DNA of 64,000 nt from Chlorophyllum brunneum. Taxonomy: Eukaryota > Basidiomycota > Agaricomycetes > Agaricales > Agaricaceae. The stretch's first letter is position 1, and each line of letters begins with the position of its first letter. The position numbers were made by a program, and so were the translations under genes. This document shows, piece after piece, positions 1 to 10,282 of this stretch. Below the pieces are notes generated by a model that was not told the DNA's origin, searched no databases, and saw nothing but the letters and a program-made list of their open reading frames with translations. The stretch lies in contig OY756144.1 of assembly GCA_963576785.1 (NCBI GenBank), positions 2,728,001 to 2,792,000 of the forward strand, in the 5' to 3' direction.

Positions 1-2300
1 CACTCGGGGTGCTTGGGGGCACCAATAACATCATCCCCCTTGACAGAAGTTGTGGAGGGAGCAGATCTGATGAACTGCCAGGGAGGTTCTTGAAAGAAGA
101 GGATGTCAAAGTGATCTTTGAGATCCTCCAGTAAAGTATCCACTAAATCATAATTTTTCTTACAATTCTGTTGAAATACACAGATTGTTCGTAATTCTAA
201 AGGTTGCCTATTCATTGGCAAGCTGTAGAGTACAAAGGCTGGTGAGGGGAGATCGCCGTTGAAGACGGTTGTTACTCACCTCGCGATAAAATTTCTTGAT
301 TTTCTCAGGTTCAAACCAAGCATCAAAGAATTTACACTTCTTTGAGGTCGTATGGTGGGGACCCCAGCAGTTGAGACAACGCAGTGTATGAGGACAAGGC
401 TCATCCACCGGTGTAGGAAGGATAGGAGGCTGCACGTTGGAATTACCCTTGCAGTGACTGCAGAGAGTTTGGTGATGCTCCTCACAGTGAGGACCACCAC
501 AGGTCGGGCATTTCAAGGCCTGCGCCTTGCAGAATTGCATAGGGTGGCCCCAGTAGAAGCAATGCTTGCACAAAGACACCCCCGGAGAGGCTGCGGATGG
601 CCTGATAGGACAGGCATATCCACCGATATGGAGCAACTTCCTGAGGAGGAGATTCACCCATTGACCCTTCTGAGAGTCGTGAATATTGAAGTACACCATG
701 GCAGTATCAGACACCTTGGAGTTCCTCATAATACAGGGGGGTCCCGTTAACGTGAACAGATCAGAAAATGCCGTGCACTTCATGATCTGTTTGATCTCGA
801 AAGAGGACTAGCGAGTTTCACCAATCCTAAAGAAAGGGACGTCGATGACCTTGAGATAGGACTTTGACTGGGGAAGGCCAACTGTAAACACAGTTCCCTG
901 AGGGACAGCCTTCGAAATCCATGTCTTGGCAACCTCCAGGTCGGCAGGAGTGGGGACGGCATTGGTGTGCAGAGCAAAACCCCCATACTTGGCAGAGGTA
1001 GACTCTACTTGAATATGAAGGCATGAGTCCACGAAACCATGGTTAACCATGGTCTCGAAGTGGAAAGAGGAGACTTCAGGGGTAGCCTCGAAGTCAACAA
1101 TAACCTGGCACCGTGAGGGGCCAGCAGTGGTCATCCTAGGCCTCTTCTTAGAGGCCTTAGACTTGGGAGGAGAGGCTTGCTTGCCCATGGCGAGAATCCT
1201 GTCCGGAGGAAGCGAGGGAAACATCTGTGCAAGCTGCACAACAGTTCCGGATGCCGTAGTTGCCTTTCCCTTCCCTTTTGGTTGGGGGACAGGCTCCTTA
1301 GCCACCGCAGAGAACGTTCTCTTGTTCCCTGACTTGGCAGATGGAGTAGACAGAGCAGGAGGAGCCACCGGCTTACGCTGGTAGGTTCCCTTGCCCGCAA
1401 GAGGAGAAGGTCCAACCCCAATGGGGCGAGGACCACTCAGAGCACCCTCTGGACCAGGCATTGGAATGTCTGGGTCCTGGGGGGGAGGTCCAGCTGGGGG
1501 AGGCTGGGGGACAGCTCGAGCCCTTGGTACTGGAGGAGTACGAGGAGCAGGAGGAGGGGGAGTGGGAGAGGCGGGGGCCAGACCCATAGACACTGCCAGG
1601 ATGGTACCAACAGTAGGCATCCCAAAGCCAAGTTTGATAGTGGACCACCCACCGTCGTCGATAGCCTTACACAATCAAATAATCGATCACACAAGGGGGT
1701 ATACTGAATTACCCAGAAGGGTAGTCCAGTCGATATTCTCTACCATCTTGTTAAGGAAGGTGGAGATGAGATCCAGTGAATCCAAGGCCGCTTTGAGGTC
1801 CCCTGCAACACTTTTGACAGTGTTCAGAAGATGACAGGAGTACAGGGACGAGGAGCTGGAGGAGGAGGGCACAGGGCTAGGTGCGCTGGGGGTAGGGCCC
1901 TGAGGGAGAGTCATGGGATCTTCGTCGAACCCTTCTAACTTGCCAAAATCCTCCACAGTGGGCCCAGGTGATGGCGAGGTTGCACATGAAGGGTTACGTG
2001 AACCCCTCCTACTGGTGGGAGTTCGAAAGATGTCAGGCAGTCCTCTAGTACAACTAGATTTGCACTGACAATGGATGGGTCCTGTTGAGGACCCGCAGAT
2101 GGTGTCGAGGGTGTCGGGGGACTCGGGGACATGGCGCCCGGTCCCCCCGCTGAATGGGGGTTGCGATGACATGCAGAGTTGCCGCAGGCATGTTCCTAGG
2201 GGGCTAGGACACCAGAACAAGCGAGTACAGCAGTTGGGATGATGAGCGACTTTGTTTACACTTGTTTACTGGTGGAAGTGCCGGATAAAGAAGCGTGTAG
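1..2300 (-). mobile_element. 5' half of a reverse-strand LINE (ORF1 plus start of endonuclease), cut by window edge
   Basis: Read on the reverse strand, this stretch holds a LINE ORF1 followed by the beginning of an apurinic-type endonuclease (EEP) domain that runs off the left edge. The endonuclease piece (1-207) aligns by eye with the FFQEPPW region of the family B copies at 20,172-21,131 and 36,754-37,233. ORF1 is unlike the family B ORF1 in its proline-rich N-terminal half, so this is a different family, possibly the 5' end of family A. That assignment is inference, because no family A copy in the window keeps its 5' end. The right boundary, near 2,300, is where forward-strand family B endonuclease sequence begins. 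Confidence 0.75.
208..2220 (-). pseudogene. LINE ORF1 (proline-rich, CCHC zinc knuckles), broken into three reading frames
   Basis: ORF1 proteins of LINEs bind the element RNA. Three open segments follow each other: 2220-1687, 1674-808 and 783-208. The middle one has a long Pro/Ala-rich stretch and ends in a conserved block (QSKSYLKVIDVPFF) also recognisable in the family C ORF1 (PKSKSFVKVTDIS). The last segment has a canonical zinc knuckle, CKHCFYWGHPMQFC (C-x2-C-x4-H-x4-C), followed by two further Cys/His clusters. Stops and frame changes between the segments mean it cannot make one protein. The tract at 1,480-1,560 is strongly G-rich on the forward strand because of the proline codons. Confidence 0.75.
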
Positions 2301-2309
2301 TGATCATCT

Positions 2310-3521
2310 CTCTCCGGAATCTCCGGAACAAGTGGATGCCTTGGCATCCACCGTGGCTAAAGCCTTCTCCGACGCATGGACCCACCACTCGAAGGAGATC
2401 CAGATTACTTGCCACACTTGTCCCTAGTGGGATGAGGTGTGCTCTACCTCCTTCTCCAGGTATCAGGGCTCTCATAGTTATGGTGACTGGGGGGACTTTA
2501 GGTGTGCTCATACCACTGCCAAACAATGATTCTTCGACTCTAAGATTGAAGAGATCGCTTCTACTAACAAGCAGCCCTAGGACCTTATGGAGTGGGTCAA
2601 GGCTCGCAAGTTACCCCCCTGCAAGGCTATCCAGTTTAATGGATGGCCCTATCATGGTATGGACTCCCTTTGGGATGCCCTCCACTTGACGTACAACTCT
2701 ACTGCTGATCAGCAGTGTGATACGTCTGTTCTCGACCCCCTCCCTGATCTTCCAGTCAGGGAGTGGGCCCCTTTTTTGGCATTGGAGCTCACAGAGGCCT
2801 TGTCCTCTTGCTCTAATATGTCCTCTCTGGGGCCGGACCATGTTATGTGGTCCCACCTCAAGTACATTGTCATCGATGAAGATTGTTTGACAGTGTTCCT
2901 GTACCTGGCCAATGCCTGCCTCATGGTGGGTCATTGGCCCTGCAGCTTCAAGGAGTTGCTCTTGGTTATCATTCTGAAGCCGGGAAAGCTCTCCTACTCT
3001 GCTCCTAAGGTGTTCAGGCCTATTGTCCTCCTGAACATGCTTGGAAAACTGGTTGAGAAAATGCTTTCCAACCATATCCAGTGTGATGCCATTAAGCATG
3101 ACATCTTTCACCCCCATCAACTCGGAGGCATTTGCCAATGTTCCACTGAGGATGCCAGGTTGTTCCTTACCCACCTGGTTCATACTGGGTGGGCTAAGGG
3201 TCTCAAGACGAGCATTGTTGCTTTCAACATTGCTCAGTTCTTTCCCTCCTTGAACCATGAGATGCTCATGGCCATACTTGCCAAGCAGGGGTTCCCACTG
3301 AATGTGAGGACCTTTTTTGCTTTGTATTTGGTGGGCCGGTCTACTATTTACACATGGAACAGCTTCTCCTCTGATTTCTGGGGTGCAGATGTGGGCATTG
3401 GGTAGGGCTCTGCCATGTCCCCCATTCTCTCTGGCCTCTATATTGCCCCTCTTATGAAGGTCTTCAATTATTAGGTTACTTCCCCTAGGAGTACTCTGTT
3501 ATCATATGTCAATGACAGGAC
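2310..3521 (+). pseudogene. LINE family B fragment: end of endonuclease domain and first part of reverse transcriptase
   Basis: The forward frame starts in the linker after the endonuclease (SPESPEQVDALA) and enters the reverse transcriptase at about 2,587. Recognisable RT blocks are FRPIVLLNMLGKLVEKML, the AFNIAQFFPSLNHEM block holding the first catalytic Asp position (here Asn) and GSAMSPILSGLY. The reading is broken by stops (for example TAG at 3,403) and ends at the SYV(N/D)D catalytic box, where the tRNA-like head of an S element begins at about 3,522. The remaining RT, from SYVDD to KLASR, is missing on this side. Confidence 0.8.
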
Positions 3522-3610
3522 TGTCCTAATGGTCAAGTGGTTTGGGTGTAGGCTTAATTCCTACCAGGCTGCTTGGCTAGGAAGTCCTGGGTTCGAAACC
3601 TATGGGGGGA
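3522..3610 (+). promoter_or_regulatory. tRNA-Leu(UAA)-like head with Pol III A and B boxes (element S1)
   Basis: An A box TGGTCAAGTGG (3,530-3,540) and a B box GGTTCGAAACC (3,590-3,600) match the internal Pol III promoter consensus. Between them a perfect 5-bp stem GTAGG/CCTAC encloses the 7-nt loop CTTAATT, as in an anticodon arm with anticodon TAA. A longer variable region follows, as in class II (Leu/Ser) tRNAs. The T stem pairs poorly and the acceptor 3' strand is absent, so this is a retroelement head, not a working tRNA gene. The leucine assignment is inference from the loop. Confidence 0.75.
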
Positions 3611-4399
3611 ATTTATTCTCAACCATGGGAAGTACTAGTGCACGAGGCATGGTTGCTTAGCAATATTCCCAGGTGACACTGGATTAGGTTGTGTGGTTCT
3701 GTTTGGCATTACTTGGTACCATCACAGGCTAGCATGGGAGTTGTCACACCCAGCCACATAGCAAGTCATATAGTGATGTCACACTGTCACAGTGTGACCC
3801 AGCTGTGTGCATTGCCCAAGTCCAATATTGGCCAAAGGCAGTAGTGCCCTAATACCGGGGCCTAACTTGGGAGGATTACCTAAGCCACTGCTGAAGATAG
3901 GGCATTATAAGAAGGGGAATGTTGTGATAATAGTCCGACTCGGAGCGTGCTGAAAAAAGCCACCAAGATAGGATACCCCTCCCGGTCCGCTTTGGCATAG
4001 TTCCGGTAGTTAGTAGACATAACCCAATCTCCAGATTGAGGATGCTGACTAAGTTGGCTTAAAATAACCTCAGGACCAATCTGGTAGTGGTATCTGCAAG
4101 GTGTAGATCTCAGACAGTTAAGCATGGGGATCCGGGCCATAAGGCATACCGAACCGGCTGCTGAGGAACGGGAAGCAACTCCGGGGTAGCACCTGGGTGA
4201 AGTTGTGGGCCATAGCAGGTGATGTACCAGGGCGTGCTGAAAAAAGCTGCCAGTTATCAGAGAATGCTCACCTGGCTTGAGAGGACTAAATCCTACATTG
4301 GTTGGCCTGGTACAGGAAAAATAGCCAGGTTCCAGCTCAAGTTGATTCCACATTACCATTGGCTAAGGCTGGTAGTAAGAGACCCCTCAAGGGGCTCCA

Positions 4400-5532
4400 T
4401 AGACGGGTCACTCTCATGACCCCCGCTCAGGCAGTTAAGGTCAAGGGACCAGTCACGGAGGCAAACTCTCGTTTGCCAGACTTAACAGAGGCATTCAAGC
4501 CGTTTGTGCTCGAAGCATCCCCAGGTTCTTGTCTCCTGGACTGCTATGCGACCCAGGTGACTTATAAGACATATGACACCTCACTTGGTGGAAACCCTGT
4601 GGGTCGTCAGGTGGATTTGCTCAATGATACTCTTTATGAGTATCATGAGAACAGACAGGTGGTCTACACAGCGACGGATGCAAGTCTGCCACTGTTTGGA
4701 GACTACCAGGTGGTTTTGGCTGCCCGCATTTATAGGGGAGCGTGTTTGCTTCATGTGTTGCATCACCCAGCTGGCAAGGTTACAGCCCCAGATGCTGAAC
4801 TTTTCGCCATTCATATGGCCTTAGGGACTGCTGCGGTGGTTTCTGAGGCTGTACATATTGCAGTCTTTACAGACTCAATTGGTTCTGCCAAGCGAGCTCT
4901 TGACCTGTCCATACACTCTGGCCAGGGACATTCCCTGGCTGTGTGTCATCTTCTGCTGGAGTGGTTCAGGAATCGTCCTGACCATTCCCTCACCTTCTGG
5001 TCTGTTCCGTCTTTGGCAAAATGGTCCATTCATCAGGATATGCATTTATTTGCCACTGATCTTCAGGTTGCCACTGGACATAGTCCAGTGGCTGTCCATC
5101 AACTCGCTGTATAAACTTAACATAGCAACTGTTCAGATGGCCTGGAAGGTTACCTTCCAGGACTCCTCCTATTGTGGTTCGAACTTCCTTGTTCTCAAGG
5201 ATAGTAAGAACAAGGTTCTACAGCCAATGTACCTCCATGGAGGTTCTTGGCTTCCTTCCTTTCCCTCTCAGTCCATTGCAACAAGAGCAAACCATGCCAT
5301 TCTCAGGCATGCACCAACTGGTGAGTACTGCTCCTGGTTTCATCCTCTAGAGCCAATTGGCTGCAAGTGTGGGGCTCTTCTGGAGACCCACACTCATATC
5401 TTGTGCTCTTGTCCATTGTACAAGAGACGTTATGGCCTGCCAGTCTCTCTTGACCAGCTGGTTAATTTTCTTAAATGCAATCCTTCTACATTCATGTTTA
5501 GGGCCAACAGACTGCTTGCAGGAGTTGGATAA
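4400..5532 (+). pseudogene. LINE A ORF2 C-terminal part: RNase H domain and Cys/His knuckle (in S1)
   Basis: After the S body the frame enters LINE A ORF2. The RNase H core is visible as TATDASLPL (first catalytic Asp), DAELFAIHMA (Glu) and VFTDSIGSA (Asp). The C-terminal part in another frame carries the LINE Cys/His motif GCKCGALLETHTHILCSC and ends at 5,532. A frame change between 5,114 and the second part shows it is not one intact protein. The same reading occurs in S3 (16,560-15,430). The first 30 or so residues of the long frame from 4,302 come from the S body, not the LINE. Confidence 0.75.
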
Positions 5533-5544
5533 TGTGATGCAGCC

Positions 5545-5830
5545 CCTACTAGCTTTCCACGTCTCCAATGTGTGTAGAAGTTAATTGCAAATTGATGCAT
5601 ACTCTCCTTAGGGAGGGGAGGCTAGGGGTCGCTCATATCTTTGGTCTAGGATTTGTGTGTCCATGTGTGTTTCTGCGACCATTCACCCAGGCCACCTGTT
5701 GGCGGTCTAGTTCAGCCAGAGGAGAGCCAATCTTTGAATACCATCTCTATTGTAGCCTACATGTCATAGTAGATACAGGTGGACTGCGATCATGTACCAC
5801 CTTAAACATGTTGATTTGAAAAAAAAAAAA
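5545..5830 (+). repeat. Family A LINE 3' end (about 260-290 nt), one of seven copies
   Basis: This 3' end begins just after the ORF2 stop with GTGTAGAAGTTAATTGC and contains GGAGGGGAGGCTAGGGGTCGC and ATACAGGTGGACTGCGA. It closes with CACCTTAAACATG directly before poly-A. Copies by eye: 5,570-5,830 (+), 7,137-7,400 (-), 9,770-10,030 (+), 12,110-12,367 (+), 15,132-15,400 (-), 23,450-23,718 (+) and 35,695-35,960 (-). It is shared by family A LINEs and by all S-type elements, as expected if the LINE A reverse transcriptase primes on it. Confidence 0.85.
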
Positions 5831-5842
5831 GAGCGAACTACC

Positions 5843-6807
5843 GTCTCGCCACCCTCTCTGATACTTACTCCCTCCAATCCCTCCTCGATCATCTAAACGC
5901 CAAGAGTGCCCCCCCACACCCCCTCTCTATCTCCCTCTTGTCTGACTGTCTCGTCAGACAGGTCAGGGGTTCCCTTATGGAAGCTGTCTCTGCTCTTCCA
6001 TCCCTCACTGAACAGTTTGACCCCTGCTCTGCAGTGGCTCAGCCTGGTCACTGTCTCCTGGACTGCTTTGCGGCCTAGGTATCCTTCTACAACTCTCCTT
6101 GTTCTCGTGACAAGAGAGCTATGCATATGAGGCATCTGAACAGCACTTTGGAATGTGCTAATACTGACCCTCAGGTTCTCACTGTGGCTACGGATATAAG
6201 TCTGCCACTGTGGGGGGAATTCCAGGCAGTTTCTGCTGTCCAGATCTACCGGTCAGGCCAGTGTATCTTTCAGATGAGGCATGCAGTGGGCCGAGTGACA
6301 GCTCCTGATGCAGAGCTGTACACTATCCAGATCGCAGTTGGGAAGGCTACCAGCCTCTCTGACTGCAACTCCATTGTCCTGTTCACGGACTCTCTTGGCT
6401 CTGCCAGGAGAGCAGTGGACCCCTCCATTCACTCTGGTCAAGCTCATTTGCTTACTGTGTGTAACACCCTTATGGAGTGGTTCGAGGGTCACCCCAAATG
6501 CTCCCTTCACATCTGGTACACTTACTCATCTGAGAAGTGGTCCATTCATGGTACCGTACACTAGTACTGTACCAAACTTCAGGTCACTGCAGGTTCCCAT
6601 ACACAAACCTCCCTTGACTCCCTTCATCAGAAGGTGGTCAAATCCTGCCAGGATACTTGGATCACTCGATTCCAGGATCCTACTTACTTGGGAAGCCAAT
6701 TTATAGCTCTCAATGGGCACAATGGTAAGTCCCTCCAGCCCACGTACCTCAATGGAGGTTTGTGGCTGCCTTCTGCCACAGCAGAATCCAACTCACTGTC
6801 CGTCCAC
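5843..6807 (+). pseudogene. LINE B ORF2 RNase H region
   Basis: The RNase H core is seen as TVATDISLPLWGEF, TAPDAELYTIQIAVG and IVLFTDSLGSARRA (Asp, Glu, Asp positions kept). A stop at about 6,078 precedes the core and TAG codons follow (for example near 6,564), so it is dead. The reverse-strand 80-aa open frame at 5,893-6,135 is only a shadow. The sequence stops at the S4 insertion point ACTGTCCGTCCAC and resumes at 10,031. Confidence 0.75.
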
Positions 6808-7136
6808 AACATCGCTCCTTGACTTGTTACCACTACCACCACTTCTTCCACTTCCTTTCCCCATCACACTATTCGTCTCCTGGGCTCTCTCTCATGGGCC
6901 TGGGTCTTTTCTGAGCCTTCGCTGGCTGTAGGGGGGCGGTCCATGTGGCAACATTACTTGGTTGATGGGCAGTGCGCCCTTGGTAAAGGTGGGTATATCC
7001 CCACCATTCATCTGACTGATGCCTATACGCACAGATCGACAGGGCGGCCCCTTGGTAAAGGGCCTTAAAGGCTGGAGTACTGGCCACCTTGCTTGCTTGC
7101 ACTTGCTGGGTCACCAGTGGTGGCGGCCCTTCTATC

Positions 7137-8558
7137 TTTTTTTTTTTTTTTTAAATCGTCATGTTTAAGGTGGTGTGCGATCGCAGTCCACCTGTATCTG
7201 CTGTGACATGTAGGCTACACAAAGAGGGTATTCGAAGATTGGCTCTCCCCTGGCCAAATTAGACTGCCGACAGGCGGTCTGGGTGAATGGTCACGGAAAC
7301 ACGCACAGACGTGCAAATCCTAGACCAAAAAAGGTGAGTGACCCCTAGCCTCCCCTCCCTAAGAAGAGTATGTGTCAATTTGCAATTAACTTCTACACAT
7401 GCCAGAGACATGGGAAGCTAGCAGGGGCTGCGCCGTGTTATCCAACTCCCACAAGTGGTGTATTGGACCTAAACGCAAACGCTGAGGGATTGTGCTTAAG
7501 AAAAGCTACCAGCTGGTCAATAGAGACCGGCAGGCCATGGCGTCTCTTGTACAAAGGACAAGAGCACAAGATATGAGTGCGGGTCTCCAAAGGAGCCCCA
7601 CACTCGCAGCCAACAGGCTCAAGGGGATGAAACCGGGAGCAATACTCGCTGGTTGGAGCATGCCTGAGGATGGCACAGTCCCGTCTACGGAGCCCCTTGA
7701 GGGGTCTCTTACCACCAGCCTTAGCCAATGGCGACATGGAATCAACTTGAGCTGGAACCTGGCTATTTTTCCTGTACCAGGCCAACCAATGTAGGATTTA
7801 GTCCTCTCGAGCCAGGTGAGCATTCTCTGATAACCAGTGGCTTTTTTCAGCATGCCCCAGTACATCACCTGCTATGGCCCACAACTTCACCCAGGTGCTA
7901 CCCTGGAGTTGCTTCCTATTCCTCAGCAGCCGGTTCGGTATGTCTTACGGCCTGGATCCCCGTGCTTAACTGTCTGAGATCTACACCTTGCAGATTGGTC
8001 CTGAGGTTATTTTAAGCCAACTTAGTCAGCATCCTCAATCTGGAGATTGGGTTATGTCTACTAACTACCAGAACTATGCCGAAGCAGACCAGGAGGGGTA
8101 TCCTATCTTGGCGGCTTTTTTCAGCACGCCCTGAGTTGGACTGTTATCACGACATTCCCTTTCTTATAATGCCCTATCTCCAGCAGTAGCTTAGGTAATC
8201 CTCCCAAGTTAGGCCCTGGCATTAGGGCACCACTGTCTTTGGCCAATATTGGACTTGGGCGATGCACACAGCTGGGTCACACCGTGACAGTGTGACGTCA
8301 CTATATGACTTGCTATGTGGCTGGGTGTGACAACTCCCACGCTAGCCTGTGACAGCACCAAATAATGCCAAACAGGACCACACAACCTAATCTGGTGTCA
8401 CCCGGGAATATTGCTAAGCAACCACACCTTGCACACTGGTACTTCCCATGGTTGAGAATAAATCCCCCCCACAGGCTTCGAACCCAGGACCTTCTAGTCA
8501 AGTAGCCTGGTAGGAATTAAGCCTACACCCAAACCACTCGACCATTAGGCCGACAGCA
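7137..8558 (-). mobile_element. Composite retroelement S2 (1.4 kb) with 11-bp target-site duplication
   Basis: This reverse-strand element ends in poly-T (7,137-7,152) and starts at about 8,558. The perfect duplication GCCCTTCTATC at 7,126-7,136 and 8,559-8,569 defines it as one insertion into S4. It has the same tRNA-like head and body as S1 and S3. At GACGGG (about 7,685-7,690), however, it jumps directly to the last 540 nt of LINE A and lacks the RNase H part carried by S1 and S3. Its LINE part still reads the knuckle GCECGAPLETRTHILCSC. Confidence 0.85.
8474..8558 (-). promoter_or_regulatory. tRNA-Leu-like head of S2 with Pol III A and B boxes
   Basis: On the reverse strand the A box TGGTCGAGTGG (8,544-8,534) and B box GGTTCGAAGCC (8,484-8,474) are the best preserved of the three copies. 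The anticodon-like stem-loop GTAGG-CTTAATT-CCTAC is intact between them. The sequence starts GTCGGCCTAATGG, so a plausible 5' acceptor strand is present. Confidence 0.8.
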
Positions 8559-10282
8559 GCCCTTCTATCAATCCAATAGAGTTGCAGTTCTGTACAGGGT
8601 TCACATGGCGGTTTTAACCCCTGCTGCAGCTCAAGTCTGGCTAGCATCTTGAGGCTAGGTTATCCTGGCTGATAACAGACGTCCAGGCCTACCCCTAATC
8701 GTGCTTGCACATCGGTGGGGAGCGTGCTGAAAAAAGCCGCCCTGTCGCACCCGAAAGGGACTGAAAGGATAAGGGACGGTAACAGGGGGTATGGAGGTGA
8801 AAACAAGCTGACCAAAAGGACAGGCCACCCCCCACCAGTGTCGCCATGCCTTCGGGAACCCCTCTGGGGATAGTGCCTGGTTGTTAGTAGGGATACGCCA
8901 AACTCCAGGACACTGGGTGGGTGTAGGTCAACACGGGAAAACTCGGGTTGATTGGTGCTCATTCCGCGGACTGCTTAGTAACCCATTCCATGGGTTGCTT
9001 ATGTGATCCAATGTGAACACCACCCTGGTAGCGCTCCCTACGAGACGGAAATCCCCGCCAATATTAGCACACGGATCTACGCCCAAAGATAAGTCACCTC
9101 CTCTGGGGGTAGGGCATAGCGAAAGTAGCTGCAGGGGAATGGGAAGCTAGTCCAGGGGTCGCACCTTGGAGGTACACCTTCATGGCCTCTGCCTGCCCAA
9201 CTAGTGGACCGTAGCGGGCCATTTACTGGGAGTGTGCTGAAAAAAGCCGCCTGGTTACCGAGAAGGAGTGGCCCGGCTTGAGAGGTCTAGATCCTCCATC
9301 GATGGGTCTCCGTCAACAACGGAGTGTACCCATTTAAGTTGATACCACATAAGTAGTCTGGATTTGGGGTGGTGATGTGCGCAGTCATGCAGTGAGATCT
9401 CATCCATGCACCATATAGGAAGGATGCCTCAAGCGAATGGTGGGCTGGTCCTCAGGGATACCGTGCTCTCTCAGTAGTGGGGTGTCTGCCCAAGCTAAAG
9501 GCTTTACCTCTTAGGAGGGAGGGGCAAAGTTCCCGCAACATGGCTGGATGCGACACCAATATGGGAGCCTGGGAACATGCTGGGCATTCTACGGGCACAT
9601 ATCGTCTCAAGACCCCCGTCTCTGGGCTGCTAGGAGTTTTCCTGCAAGGGACTCTGTGTACGGGTTCTTAAGTGCAATCCCTCAGCATTTGCGTTTGGGT
9701 CCAATACACCGCTTGCGGGAGTTGGATAATGCAGCGTGGCCCCTGCTAGCTTCCCACGTCTCTGGTGTGTGTAGAAGTTAATTGCGAATTGATGCATACT
9801 CTTCTTAGGGAGGGGAGGCTAGGGGTCGCTCACTTTTTTGGTCTAGGATTCGTGCATCCGTGCATGTTTCTGCAACTGTTCACCCAGACTGTCTGTCGGC
9901 GGTCTAGTTTGGCCAGGGGAGAGCCAATCTTTGAATACCCTCTTTGTGTAGCCTACATGTCACAGTAGATACAGGTGGACTGCGACCGTGCACCACCTTA
10001 AACATGTCGAATTAAAAAAAAAAAAAAAAAACTATCCACCCGCATGTGTAGAGTTATACTCAACCATGTGCCTATTGGGGCCTACAGGTCCTGGTTCTTC
10101 CAGGATGAACCATTCTGGTGTCCATGTGGGGCTCCCTTTGAGTCTCATGTGCATATTCTTACCAACTGCAGTAGGCTTGACTCATCTAGGGGGTACCCAG
10201 CTACACTGGGTGCCCTCATCAAGTTCTTGAAAGCAAACTCTCACTCGTTTGCTTTCCTATCCATTCCTCAGGGAATTGGATA

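Larger units (their letters stand above)
3522..5830 (+). mobile_element. Composite retroelement S1: tRNA-Leu-like head, unique body, LINE A RNase H and 3' end, poly-A
   Basis: The element starts with a tRNA-like head (see 3,522-3,610), continues with a non-LINE body to about 4,400 and then joins family A LINE sequence at the GACGGG junction. It ends in the family A 3' end and a poly-A tract (5,819-5,830). The body contains two copies of GTGCTGAAAAAAGC (near 3,945 and 4,232). The 3' flank (GAGCGAACTACC, 5,831-5,842) is the same as that of S3 at 15,120-15,131. The 5' flank is a different place in the LINE B RT, so S1 has no matching target-site duplication. From about 4,150 to 6,140 it is almost identical to the reverse complement of 14,825-16,820. 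Confidence 0.75.
6808..10030 (+). mobile_element. S-like composite element S4 with a different 5' head, split by S2
   Basis: The element occupies 6,808-7,136 and 8,559-10,030. It lies in LINE B between an imperfect duplication, ACTGTCCGTCCAC (6,795-6,807) and ACTATCCACCCGC (10,031-10,043). Its body has two copies of GTGCTGAAAAAAGCCGCC (about 8,724 and 9,234), as in S1-S3. Its last 470 nt are the LINE A C-terminus and 3' end with poly-A. The first 330 nt show no convincing tRNA head: an A-box-like TGGTTGATGGG at about 6,960 lacks a good B box. It is therefore a relative of S with another 5' end, or a diverged one. Confidence 0.6.

Noticed and set aside
3522..3610. Genuine tRNA-Leu gene
   Set aside because: The T stem does not pair well, the 3' acceptor strand is missing, and the same sequence begins three poly-A-tailed insertions.
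3940..3962. A AAA AAG run as a programmed frameshift site in S bodies
   Set aside because: No overlapping reading frames with family-like protein flank it, so the sequence gives no support for translation there.
5893..6135. Reverse 80-codon frame, repeated almost unchanged at 14,827-15,069
   Set aside because: It is antisense to the LINE B RNase H region, and both copies lie in the nearly identical inverted block, so conservation reflects DNA identity, not coding.
6950..7050. Possible tRNA head in S4 (A-box-like TGGTTGATGGG)
   Set aside because: The best B-box candidate (AGATCGACAGG) departs from consensus and no anticodon stem-loop can be drawn.
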